Shown: positions 51,214 to 59,090 of the stretch, piece by piece
How the letters are laid out: every line of letters starts with the position of its first letter
Position numbering within the stretch: the stretch's first letter is position 1
Assembly: GCA_964526645.1 (NCBI GenBank)
Contig: CAZGJN010000010.1
Location: forward strand, 1-64,000
Length of the DNA stretch: 64,000 bases
From: JADJNW01 sp964526645
GTDB lineage: Bacteria; Bacteroidota; Bacteroidia; Chitinophagales; Saprospiraceae
Direction of reading: 5' to 3'
Translations under genes and position numbers: made by a program
The notes under the pieces: generated by a model
Told to the model about the DNA's origin: nothing
The model's database searches: none
What the model saw: the letters and a program-made list of their open reading frames with translations, nothing else

Positions 51214-52278
51214 CTAAAAGCCTGAATTTAAGCGTTTCAACCCAAATTTTTCAGCAAAAGTAGCCTCCCCGTTGTCATCCTCATCCGTTATACAGGGGAT
51301 TTCCCTGGGATTAATTCCGATGTGCAAGATGCGGCTGCCAGTCTGATTGATAGGGTTGATACTTTTGCCTATCACGATGCCATCCTCTGGTGCACGATAT
51401 TGTTTGATGAGTTTTCCAAAGATATTGCGCACTTCTGCGATGAGTTCACCTTTTTTGATCATTGCTTTTACCGATGGGAACACTTCCAGAATCCCTCCTT
51501 CATCTGTATAAATCCAGTACGACCGGTCGCAGAGGATTGTATTCTTTACAGGGCATACAATCGAGCCTTCCAGCATATTAAAATCATACAACACATTTCG
51601 GATCCCAACCAGCGCATCCTCAATAATGTCAAATTGGAAAACATGCGGATCGCGCAACTCCAGTGTGATAGACCGAATTTCGAGGCTGCTGGCAGTGCCG
51701 CGGAAAGTGCCATCGTTGGCTGGATTATGCAGGATAATTTCAGGATTTTGCAGGCGCGCCATGCGAGCAGTGATTTCTTTGGTCATATTTGCCCGAATAT
51801 ACCAGGAATTGATCCGCCCGAAGCTGGCAGTATGTAAATCAATGAGATAAGTAAATTTTTTCAGAATCCGCTCCACGACTCTGTTGATATACACCTCGCT
51901 TACATCGCCGTTTGATTTACCCGGAGAAATTCGATTCAGATCGGTACCATCGTTAAACTGGCGTTGCTGGAGCAGCAAGCCGGGTACATTGGTTACCAAA
52001 ACCCCTACTACTGTGCCATGCAGTTGGGAGACATCTATTTCATTAAATAATTTTTGAATAATTGGAATGCCGTTCAGCTCATTGCCATGAATAGCAGCCG
52101 TAAGCCCCAGCACTGGTCCTTCATACGCGCCGCGAGCTATCAGAATCGGAATTCTGATGGGTTCACCGATGCCATTGTTGATAATGTGCAACCACTGTTC
52201 TCTGATGCTTTCTCGGGGAATTTTTTCAATGTCCAAATCGTAAATGACCGCTTGCTGCGTTTCTTGCAAAATGTCCAT
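51214..52278 (-). CDS. succinylglutamate desuccinylase/aspartoacylase-family hydrolase
   Basis: About 354 residues from ATG 52278 (MDILQETQQAVIYDL). The frame continues upstream to an ATG at 52338, but that stretch lies in a terminator hairpin and is not plausible. It is a zinc carboxypeptidase-fold enzyme (AstE/AspA, M14): AAIHGNELNGIPI gives His and Glu, YLIDLHTASFGRINS gives the third His, and LEIRSITLELRD carries the catalytic-type Glu. A C-terminal barrel-sandwich part resembles lipoyl domains (KKGELIAEVRNIFGKL). It should remove an acyl group from an amino acid; the substrate is uncertain. Confidence 0.85.
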   Translation of the reverse strand: MDILQETQQAVIYDLDIEKIPRESIREQWLHIINNGIGEPIRIPILIARGAYEGPVLGLTAAIHGNELNGIPIIQKLFNEIDVSQLHGTVVGVLVTNVPGLLLQQRQFNDGTDLNRISPGKSNGDVSEVYINRVVERILKKFTYLIDLHTASFGRINSWYIRANMTKEITARMARLQNPEIILHNPANDGTFRGTASSLEIRSITLELRDPHVFQFDIIEDALVGIRNVLYDFNMLEGSIVCPVKNTILCDRSYWIYTDEGGILEVFPSVKAMIKKGELIAEVRNIFGKLIKQYRAPEDGIVIGKSINPINQTGSRILHIGINPREIPCITDEDDNGEATFAEKFGLKRLNSGF

Positions 52279-52317
52279 AAGGTGTATTTTTGAGAGCAAT
52301 TTAAAAATAAAATAGCT

Positions 52318-52353
52318 AAAAAAAGACAGCCCTCTCATTTTTGAGAAGGCTGT
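52318..52353 (-). terminator. strong rho-independent terminator
   Basis: ACAGCC (52326-52331) pairs with GGCTGT (52348-52353), and the stem continues with CTCTCA/TGAGA inside. On the minus strand it ends in TTTTTTT (52318-52324). It lies 300 bases beyond the thioesterase stop and 40 bases before the preferred start of the AstE-like gene, so it ends transcription arriving from upstream. Confidence 0.7.
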
Positions 52354-52654
52354 TACTTTACACTCACTAGTTTATGAAACTTAAGCCGACGTTCTTTAAG
52401 AAAGAATATCTATATTTTTTAACACCGCAGGGCTGAAGTTTATTGCAAATCCTACGGGTACTTTTTGTTAATTATTTGCTAAAGCCAACATTATCCACAT
52501 TTTTCTCAAGCCCCTTATTTACATATACGCAGATCATTCTAAAAGTTACACTTATTAGACTAAAAAAAATCGCAAAAAGTTTGTCGCTGCGAAAAATAAA
52601 TTTTAAAACGTCAGTTGGAAAACAAATTTAGGAAGAATAAGCGTACTCGGCGGA
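52354..52654. other. intergenic region before the terminator
   Basis: About 300 AT-rich bases between the thioesterase stop and the terminator at 52318-52353. I see no coding frame with sensible composition and no clear RNA structure; it could hold a small RNA that ends at the terminator, but nothing positive supports this. Confidence 0.35.
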
Positions 52655-53080
52655 TTAAGCAAACTCCCATTCCTGACTGGTGCGGTACACCGTACCTTTG
52701 AAAATGGCGATGACTTTTTCGCTTTCATTTTTTACCACTACTCGGTACACCGCTATTTTGTTGCCCAGGCTTTCTTCCTCCGCAAAAGCGGTGATGGTGC
52801 CCCCTTCGCAGATGGATTCGATATGAGAGATAGAAGTTTCGATGGATACTGCCTTGCGCCCATGCGAATTGGAAGCAAAAGCCAGCGCGCTATCCGCCAA
52901 CGAAAAAATAACGCCTCCGTGCACGATGCCAAAACCATTAAGCATTTCTTTTTTGATCCGCATACGCAGCACACAACGCCCCGCGCCTTCTTCTATTCGC
53001 TCGATGCCCAACCATTGGCTGAAAAAATCGTTTTCATACATAGCGTTTATGATCTGAGTAACGCGGCTTTGAATATCCAT
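52655..53080 (-). CDS. PaaI-type hotdog thioesterase
   Basis: 141 residues from ATG 53080 (MDIQSRVTQIINAMYEND); the frame reads eight codons further upstream. The hotdog fold shows FGIVHGGVIFSLADSALAFASN, in which HGG and the helix Asp are the PaaI-type catalytic elements, and a following strand KAVSIETSISHIES. It cleaves acyl-CoA thioesters, in characterised relatives phenylacetyl-CoA or hydroxylated forms; the true substrate is unknown. No phenylacetate genes are near. Cytoplasmic. Confidence 0.85.
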   Translation of the reverse strand: MDIQSRVTQIINAMYENDFFSQWLGIERIEEGAGRCVLRMRIKKEMLNGFGIVHGGVIFSLADSALAFASNSHGRKAVSIETSISHIESICEGGTITAFAEEESLGNKIAVYRVVVKNESEKVIAIFKGTVYRTSQEWEFA

Positions 53081-53198
53081 TATGGGTCTAATTTTAATAA
53101 GCAAGATTAAAATAAAAATTGTAAATTGTGAAAATTATCGGCTATTTCGGGCAATTCCTGAACCGAACATTGAGTTTAATTAGGAAAACAAACACGCT

Positions 53199-53735
53199 GT
53201 GACAGAGCAAGACCTGATAAAAGGATGTTTGCGCGATGATTCGCAGTGCCAGGAGGAGGTTTTTCGGCAGTACGCCGGAAAGATGTTCGCCGTGTGTTTG
53301 CGCTATGCCCGCCACCGAATGGAAGCCGAGGATATTTTGCAGGATGCCTTTATTAGAATTTTTGACAGCATCACCCAGTTCCAGTTTAAAGGCTCTTTTG
53401 AAGGCTGGATTCGCCGGATTGTAGTGAATACTGCTTTAAAAAAATATCAGAAAAAAAGTTTCAAAGAGGAGTGTATCGGGATAGATGAAGATTTTAATCT
53501 TTCTCTGGAACCTTCGGTTTATGCCGATTTGCACGAAGAGGAACTCCTCAATCTCATCGCTGCTTTGCCGGAGGGCTATCGCTTAGTGTTCAATTTGTAC
53601 GCCATAGAGGGCTATAGCCATGCCGAAATCGCCGCGATGCTGGGCATTGATGAGAGCACTTCGCGTACGCAATTGCTCAAAGCCAGAAGAACATTACAGG
53701 AAAAAATTGTAGAATTGCAAAAAATTGCCGTATGA
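53199..53735 (+). CDS. ECF-type RNA polymerase sigma factor, coupled to a barrel protein
   Basis: 178 residues, GTG start (53199). Region 2: EEVFRQYAGKMFAVCLRYARHRMEAEDILQDAF in two stretches, and FEGWIRRIVVNTALKKY. Region 4: LNLIAALPEGYRLVFNLYAIEG with YSHAEIAAMLGIDESTSRTQLLKARRTL. It belongs to the Bacteroidota-type ECF group. Its TGA (53733-53735) overlaps the ATG of the next gene (53732), so the two are translated together and the partner is its likely regulator. Confidence 0.92.
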   Translation: MTEQDLIKGCLRDDSQCQEEVFRQYAGKMFAVCLRYARHRMEAEDILQDAFIRIFDSITQFQFKGSFEGWIRRIVVNTALKKYQKKSFKEECIGIDEDFNLSLEPSVYADLHEEELLNLIAALPEGYRLVFNLYAIEGYSHAEIAAMLGIDESTSRTQLLKARRTLQEKIVELQKIAV

Positions 53736-55060
53736 GCCGTCGCCATCCTATAGACAAGGCTTTTCAGCAAAAACTGGAAAATTATGCCTCCGAGGCACCA
53801 CCTGATCTGTGGCAGCAGATACAGCAACAACGCCATAGACAACAACGCCTGCGCAGCCTGGCATTTTACAATCGCTTGCAAACGGCTGCTATTCTTCTTT
53901 TGCTCTTCGTGCTGGGCGCTGTGATGTGGCAGGATCGCCCTGCTAATGGGGCGCTTCAGCATATTGCTACCGCTGCACAATCCAATTCTTCTCCTTCAAA
54001 AAAATCAACGCCTATTGTTTCTACTCATACACCAACACCAATCAACCCCGAAATTTTACCGGAGCAAAGTGCCCTACCTACTGTTCCGCAGACAGTGGCG
54101 GACTTGCAACAACTATCCAAACCAATCCCAAGCCCAATCATCGAAAATACAAGTGCCCCTGCGGTAGAAGCCTATTATTCGGAGCAATTGCAAGAGGCGC
54201 TGACGAATACCATGCTGCAGCCAGATGCTGCTCAAGCTTCTTCTTTTCAGGTGGTAGCGCTACCCATGGTATTGAGGCAAGTGGCTTCTACCAATCGGAT
54301 CAATTCTTGGCAAAATGGCAAATGCGCGGCTTTTGGTGGTAAAAATGACTGGCGGTACTATTTCGACGTAATGGCTGCGCCGTCCTTCGCTTTTCGTCAG
54401 TTGGAGCCTAAAGGTGCCGAATTTCAGGATTATGCCAAAGAGCGGAATGATACAGAAGAACCCCTTTACGGGATCAGTGCTGCCTTGCGCTTCTCGGCTG
54501 TGTCGGACTGGGGTTTGGTAGCCAGCACCGGCATCAACTATTCTCAAATCAATGAGCGTTTCCGGTTTTTGAGTGAAAATGAAGAACGGATTACGATTAC
54601 AAATATTTATGGTACCAATGGTGAGATTGTGGGTACTGATACCCTGCGAGAGGTGATCAACCGCGAAATCGTGAGCAATAACCGCTATCGCACACTCGAC
54701 ATTCCGCTGCTATTAGGTTATGAAATCCAGGGTAAAAAAATGAATGTCGCTATTAATGGCGGCGCTTTTGTAAACTTGCTTTTTGAACCAACAGGTGCTT
54801 TTGTCTCTCCCGACAATAACCGCCCCGTCAGTTTTTCTTCTGATAGCCCGGAGGGGTATCCTGCATTCAGGAATCGCTTGAGTGCCACCCTGTACGGTAG
54901 TGTTGGTTTGGCTTACAAGGTCAGCCCACGCCTGCAATTACTGGTAGAACCACACATCAAAGTCTATTCGCGCTCGCTCACTCGCGATGAGTACATGCTC
55001 GACCAAAAGTATGTCAGCACTGGACTTTTTGTAGGGTTGCGGCACCAGTTTCAGCTTTAA
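53732..55060 (+). CDS. putative sigma regulator with inner-membrane helix and outer-membrane barrel
   Basis: 442 residues. The first about 45 are cytoplasmic and helical (DKAFQQKLENYASEAPPDLWQQI), a pattern seen at the start of many Bacteroidota proteins paired with ECF sigma factors. Residues about 48-66 form a transmembrane helix (QTAAILLLLFVLGAVMW). A Ser/Thr/Pro-rich linker (about 80-175) follows. The remainder is a PorT-like beta-barrel: WRYYFDVMAAPSFAF, WGLVASTGINYSQI, LDIPLLLGYEIQGKKMNVAING, and a closing GLFVGLRHQFQL ending in an aromatic-rich strand. If read correctly, one chain would span both membranes. Translational coupling with the sigma gene suggests it is the anti-sigma/sensor. 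This is inference from architecture. Confidence 0.75.
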   Translation: MSRRHPIDKAFQQKLENYASEAPPDLWQQIQQQRHRQQRLRSLAFYNRLQTAAILLLLFVLGAVMWQDRPANGALQHIATAAQSNSSPSKKSTPIVSTHTPTPINPEILPEQSALPTVPQTVADLQQLSKPIPSPIIENTSAPAVEAYYSEQLQEALTNTMLQPDAAQASSFQVVALPMVLRQVASTNRINSWQNGKCAAFGGKNDWRYYFDVMAAPSFAFRQLEPKGAEFQDYAKERNDTEEPLYGISAALRFSAVSDWGLVASTGINYSQINERFRFLSENEERITITNIYGTNGEIVGTDTLREVINREIVSNNRYRTLDIPLLLGYEIQGKKMNVAINGGAFVNLLFEPTGAFVSPDNNRPVSFSSDSPEGYPAFRNRLSATLYGSVGLAYKVSPRLQLLVEPHIKVYSRSLTRDEYMLDQKYVSTGLFVGLRHQFQL

Positions 55061-55245
55061 AAAATAATCAAAACTACTTTTGCGCAAAGCTTTGGCAAAC
55101 TCCAAGTTTTGCCGAGGCTGCTCTATTCTTGCAAAAGCTTTTTCTATTTTTTTCAAAAAAATAAAAATTCCAGGCAACGTTTTTGCCCTTTAGGGTATCT
55201 ACCCTTTATAAGTTTGAAAAACACCATGTTTTCCTTCATATAAGA

Positions 55246-55282
55246 AAGTCGCTGGCTTCCGGAGTTAGCGACTTATTTTTTT
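55246..55282 (+). terminator. rho-independent terminator after sigma/barrel operon
   Basis: AAGTCGCT (55246-55253) pairs with AGCGACTT (55267-55274), followed by ATTTTTTT. It is about 190 bases past the stop of the barrel gene and just before the convergent galE stop at 55298, so it probably ends the plus-strand transcript. Confidence 0.65.
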
Positions 55283-55297
55283 GGTAAGATGTGTGTT

Positions 55298-56320
55298 TCA
55301 CACATTCGTTCTTTTTTGCTCCCATTGCCAAGCGCTTTTCATAATATCTTCAATGCTGTAGCGAGGTTGCCAGCCGAGTTGGTCTGCCGCTTTTTGAAAA
55401 TTGGCATAAATAGCGACCACATCGCCGTCTCGGCGAAGACCGATTTGATAGTTCAACTTTTCCCCTGTTGCTTTTTCAAAAGCATGGATAGCCTCCATCA
55501 CAGTGACGCCTTCTCCTACCCCGAGGTTAAATATTTCCACTTGGCTTTCATTTTTTGCGGCAAGCAGGTATTGCATAGCCAGTGTATGCGCATGCGCGAG
55601 GTCCATGATGTGAATAAAATCGCGGATACAAGAGCCATCACGCGTGGGGTAGTCATTACCAAAAACGACCACCTTCGCCCGTTTGCCAATGGCCGCTTCG
55701 GTGATGACAGGCACCAGGTTGCTGGCAGGGTTGCGCGGTGATTCGCCGATGAGCGCGCTGGGATGAGCGCCAGCAGGGTTGAAATAGCGCAGCAACACGC
55801 TCTGTAGATTGGAATTGCCTCGCAGTACATCCCGGATGATTTGCTCTCCGATTTGTTTGGTGCGAGCATAGGGCGACTCCGCCTCTTGCAAGGGCGTATC
55901 TTCCGTGACGGGTAGCGCAGCGGCGTTGCCATATACCGAGCAGGAGGAAGAAAATATCAAATGCGGCACATCAAATGCTACCATGCATGTCAGGATCGTC
56001 AGTAGGCTGTTAAGGTTGTTATGAAAATATAAGAGCGGTTTTTCGACCGATTCGCCTACGGACTTTAAAGCCGCAAAATGGATAACTCCCACCAACTCAG
56101 GATTTTCCAAAAATAGCTGCCGGGTCGCTGCCAAATCGCAAAGATCAATTGTATAATTTTTGATGCGTTTGCCGGTTATGGCTTCTACGCCCTCTAGCAC
56201 GGCTTCACTCGAATTCACCAGGTTATCTGCCGAAATGACATCAAAACCATGATCCAATAAATCAACAATGGTGTGGCTTCCAATGTAGCCACAGCCGCCC
56301 GTCACAAGGATTTTATTCAT
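55298..56320 (-). CDS. galE: UDP-glucose 4-epimerase
   Basis: 340 residues from ATG 56320. A short-chain dehydrogenase/reductase enzyme interconverting UDP-glucose and UDP-galactose with bound NAD. The Rossmann motif is LVTGGCGYIGSHTIVDLL, the catalytic Ser region SSSCSVYGNA, and the YxxxK motif SPYARTKQIGE (Tyr and Lys). Further GalE signatures are LRYFNPAGAHPS, GTDYPTRDGSCIRDFIH-like (GNDYPTRDGSCIRDFIHIMD) and YNLGxGxGxTVxE (FNLGVGEGVTVMEA). It supplies UDP-galactose for cell-surface glycans. It is transcribed alone. Confidence 0.93.
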   Translation of the reverse strand: MNKILVTGGCGYIGSHTIVDLLDHGFDVISADNLVNSSEAVLEGVEAITGKRIKNYTIDLCDLAATRQLFLENPELVGVIHFAALKSVGESVEKPLLYFHNNLNSLLTILTCMVAFDVPHLIFSSSCSVYGNAAALPVTEDTPLQEAESPYARTKQIGEQIIRDVLRGNSNLQSVLLRYFNPAGAHPSALIGESPRNPASNLVPVITEAAIGKRAKVVVFGNDYPTRDGSCIRDFIHIMDLAHAHTLAMQYLLAAKNESQVEIFNLGVGEGVTVMEAIHAFEKATGEKLNYQIGLRRDGDVVAIYANFQKAADQLGWQPRYSIEDIMKSAWQWEQKRTNV

Positions 56321-56589
56321 CAATTTGTTGGATTTTTTCTAACCACCAGCAAGGTAGATGATTTGATCAATATAAAAAAGGCAAATATGGCACTAAAATG
56401 ATGCTGCTTATCCATTTTTGCAAGGTGCGGAACAAAAAGCGAATGCGCCTTCGGTGTTTGAACCTTAGTGCTTATTTTTGAATGATAATTTTGAAAAGTA
56501 GGGGAGAATAGCAAGCCGTGGATGCAACAAAAATTGGCGGCACTTCGTACTAAGGAATAGTTTTTTAAAAAAATTAAATTCTATACACA

Positions 56590-56970
56590 ATGCAACGAAA
56601 ATTGATCATAGTTGGCAGCCTGCTCGTAGCTGTGATAGCAGGGCTTTCAGCATGTTATTACGACAGCGAGGAGGATTTATACGGGACTGATCCCGTTGAA
56701 TGCTCTACCGAGGAAGTAAAATACAGTGTACAAGTGCTGAGCATTTTGCAAAAAAACTGCTACGCTTGCCATAGCAATGGCAGCAACATTGGCAATTTAT
56801 TGCTCGATAACTACACCGGCGTGCGGAATGCAGCGATCAATGGCACTTTACTGGGATCAGTCAATCACGCTCCAGGTTTTTCAGCTATGCCACAGAACGC
56901 TCCAAAATTAGCTACCTGCGACATCCAGGCGTTGCAATCCTGGCTGGACAGCGGTACGCCGAATAACTAA
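56590..56970 (+). CDS. c-type cytochrome lipoprotein
   Basis: 126 residues. MQRKLIIVGSLLVAVIAGLSAC has lipobox GLSAC, so it is lipid-anchored in the envelope. One haem c site is present, NCYACHSNG, with a likely axial Met in GFSAMPQNAP. A second Cys pair (ECSTEEV and ATCDIQALQSWL) may form a disulfide. It is a small electron carrier of the cytochrome-c-like family found in Bacteroidota. It heads a run of four same-strand genes with short gaps (37, 46 and 62 bases), suggesting a periplasmic redox module. Confidence 0.85.
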   Translation: MQRKLIIVGSLLVAVIAGLSACYYDSEEDLYGTDPVECSTEEVKYSVQVLSILQKNCYACHSNGSNIGNLLLDNYTGVRNAAINGTLLGSVNHAPGFSAMPQNAPKLATCDIQALQSWLDSGTPNN

Positions 56971-57007
56971 CTGCTCTATTTTTTTAATGCCTCATAAGTA
57001 ATTTACC

Positions 57008-57424
57008 ATGCGCAAAATAATTTTTACGATCATTGGCATCATCTCGATTGGTGCTTTGGCAACAGGGATTTATTTATGGAATAAGCCCCACAAAAATATG
57101 CAGCGCGCTGCTGCTGACCTTACCATTGCTGCTGCTGATCTTATGGCTGCTTTTAAAAACGACGAAAATGCTGCAAATGCAAGGTACCTCGATAAAGTGG
57201 TAGCCGTGAGCGGCAAAGTAAGCGAAACAACGACTGACGGCAGCGTCACTGTGGTAAGCCTGGATGCAGCCGATGATTTTGGCTCAATTACCTGTGAACT
57301 GGACCAACTGAGCCAACAAAACCGAACCGATTTTTCGCCCGGGGAATCCATCACACTGAAAGGCGTATGTGCCGGCAACAATGGGATTGACGTTGTGTTG
57401 GTGCGCTGTGTATTGGTAGAATAG
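57008..57424 (+). CDS. tRNA_anti-like OB-fold membrane-anchored protein
   Basis: 138 residues. One N-terminal transmembrane helix (IIFTIIGIISIGALATGIYLW) and a periplasmic OB-fold of the tRNA_anti-like type (PF12869): DLMAAFKNDENAANARYLDKVVAVSGKV in pieces, VVSLDAADDFGSITCELDQLSQQ, and a FSPGESITLKGVCAGNNG with a Cys pair. Despite its name the family is not a tRNA-binding protein; its role is unknown. Its place between the cytochrome and YceI genes is the best clue: an envelope protein of that module. Confidence 0.75.
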   Translation: MRKIIFTIIGIISIGALATGIYLWNKPHKNMQRAAADLTIAAADLMAAFKNDENAANARYLDKVVAVSGKVSETTTDGSVTVVSLDAADDFGSITCELDQLSQQNRTDFSPGESITLKGVCAGNNGIDVVLVRCVLVE

Positions 57425-57470
57425 CCAGGAAAGCAACATTGTATCATTCAATCCAATAAACAAACATTTT

Positions 57471-58031
57471 ATGAAAAGAACAGGATTAATTATTGCCGCA
57501 TTGTGCACGATGATCATAGCCGTCAGTGCGCAGGGTAAATTTTTTTCCAAAACGGCGGTCGTAAATTTTAATGCCGGTACTCCATTAGAAGACATTGATG
57601 CACAGACCAACACGGGCACTATCGTACTGGATGCACCAACCGGAAAGCTGGAAAGCAGCGTATTGGTCAAAGCATTCCAATTCAAGCGGGCGCTGATGCA
57701 GGAGCATTTTAATGAAAACTACATGGAGTCCTCCAAATTTCCAAAGGCGGTTTTCAAAGGAGAAATTTCCAATTTATCGGATGTGAATTTTAAAAAAGAG
57801 GGCGCTTATAAAGTGAAAGTGAAAGGGACCATGGAAATACATGGTGTCAAAAAAGAAATCACTACAGAGGGTACTTTGACGGTGGTGGGCAAAAACCTGA
57901 AGGTAAAATCGGAATTTATTGTCGCTTGTGCCGATTATGATATCAAAATTCCTTCCGTAGTAGCGGATAAAATTGCCAAAGAAGTAAAAGTAAGTTTTAA
58001 CGCAGAATTACAGCCACTCGTTGGTAAATAA
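57471..58031 (+). CDS. periplasmic YceI-family protein
   Basis: 186 residues. Signal peptide ends MIIAVSAQGK. The YceI fold follows: KTAVVNFNAGTPLEDIDAQTN, LVKAFQFKRALMQEHFNENY, MESSKFPKAVFKGEIS, and VKVKGTMEIHGVKKEITTEGTL. Unlike the cytoplasmic YceI at 12806 it is exported, so it could carry a hydrophobic molecule such as an isoprenoid quinone in the periplasm. In the four-gene module it sits between the OB-fold and the DUF5777 barrel genes, and may shuttle a lipid or quinone between them and the cytochrome (inference). Confidence 0.85.
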   Translation: MKRTGLIIAALCTMIIAVSAQGKFFSKTAVVNFNAGTPLEDIDAQTNTGTIVLDAPTGKLESSVLVKAFQFKRALMQEHFNENYMESSKFPKAVFKGEISNLSDVNFKKEGAYKVKVKGTMEIHGVKKEITTEGTLTVVGKNLKVKSEFIVACADYDIKIPSVVADKIAKEVKVSFNAELQPLVGK

Positions 58032-58039
58032 AAGAAACG

Positions 58040-58066
58040 AGGCTATCCGAGGGAATTGGGTAGCCT
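58040..58066 (+). promoter_or_regulatory. hairpin between yceI and DUF5777 genes
   Basis: AGGCTATCC (58040-58048) pairs with GGGTAGCCT (58058-58066), with G-U pairing at one position; the loop is GAGGGAATT. It is followed by TTCCTCATTTT, too weak for a sure terminator. It could lower expression of the last gene or act as an RNA stabiliser. Confidence 0.4.
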
Positions 58067-58093
58067 TTCCTCATTTTATAAAATTGATACCTT

Positions 58094-59008
58094 ATGAAAA
58101 AACAACTCTTTACCCTGATAATGATTAGCTTGAGCTATTTTGCCTTGCAGGCTCAAGACGACGACCTGCTGTCGCTGCTCGATGAAGAGGAAACAACCGA
58201 TTTTGCGATTGCCGCTTTTAAAACCAATCGCGTGATCAATGGGCATTCCATTGAAAATACAGCAGCGGGTGTACTGGATGTGAAAATTTCGCATCGCTTC
58301 TCCCCAATTTCAGAGGGGTTTTACGATATATTTGGACTGGACGGCGCTACCATCCGCATCGGAGCGGATTATGGCATTACCGACCGACTGATGGTGGGGA
58401 TCGGGCGCAATAGTTATGAAAAAATTTATGATGGCTTTGTGAAATACAAAATCCTGCGCCAGAGCACCGGCAAGGTAAAAATGCCCATCACGCTGGTGTA
58501 CCTGGCGGATGTACAGATCACTACCCTTCGATTTCAAGACCCAGAGCGAGAAAATTTCTTTTCTTCTCGTTTGTTTTACACCCATCAATTGCTGATCGGG
58601 CGCAAATTCGGCGAAGGATTCTCGGCGCAGCTCATGCCGACCCTGGTGCACCGCAACCTTGTGCCAACAGAAGCAGACAAAAACGATGTGCTCGCCTTGG
58701 GGATAGCAGCGCGACAAAAAATCAGCAATCGGGTAGCTATCACTGCCGAGTATTACTATGTGCTGCCCAATCAATTGGGCGACGCTTTCACCAATAGCTT
58801 GTCGGTCGGATTTGATATTGAAACGGGCGGGCACGTTTTCCAGTTTCATTTTTCCAATTCACGTTATATGACCTACAAGGGTTTTATTACGGAAACGACC
58901 GAAAAGTGGTTCTACGAAAATGACAGCAAAAACCTTTTGAGCGGTATCCGTTTTGGTTTTAATATCTCAAGGGTATTCACTATTGTAAAACCTAAGCCTA
59001 TTCAATAG
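58094..59008 (+). CDS. DUF5777-family outer membrane beta-barrel protein
   Basis: 304 residues. Signal peptide ends FALQAQDD. The family pattern is DLLSLLDEEETTDFAIAAFKTNRVINGHS, then ENTAAGVLDVKISHRFSPIS, GIDYGITDRLMVGIGRNSYEK-like strands and a terminal FGFNISRVFTI, with glycine-alternating strands throughout. Annotated as DUF5777, a barrel family with no known function. It ends the four-gene set (haem lipoprotein, OB-fold, YceI, barrel), so it is likely the outer-membrane part of that module. Confidence 0.85.
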   Translation: MKKQLFTLIMISLSYFALQAQDDDLLSLLDEEETTDFAIAAFKTNRVINGHSIENTAAGVLDVKISHRFSPISEGFYDIFGLDGATIRIGADYGITDRLMVGIGRNSYEKIYDGFVKYKILRQSTGKVKMPITLVYLADVQITTLRFQDPERENFFSSRLFYTHQLLIGRKFGEGFSAQLMPTLVHRNLVPTEADKNDVLALGIAARQKISNRVAITAEYYYVLPNQLGDAFTNSLSVGFDIETGGHVFQFHFSNSRYMTYKGFITETTEKWFYENDSKNLLSGIRFGFNISRVFTIVKPKPIQ

Positions 59009-59033
59009 CAAAATAAAGGTTAATGTGCCTAAT

Positions 59034-59073
59034 AAAAAAAACCGAGTACTGGAATCCCAATACTCGGTTTTTT
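59034..59073. terminator. bidirectional terminator between DUF5777 and peroxidase genes
   Basis: A stem of 11 bp plus A/T flanks: CCGAGTACTGG (59042-59052) with CCAATACTCGG (59057-59067), one G-T pair, flanked by eight A's and six T's. It begins about 25 bases after the DUF5777 stop and ends 18 bases before the peroxidase stop, so it serves both convergent genes. Confidence 0.85.
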
Positions 59074-59090
59074 CTGCTTGTAAGAGTTTA

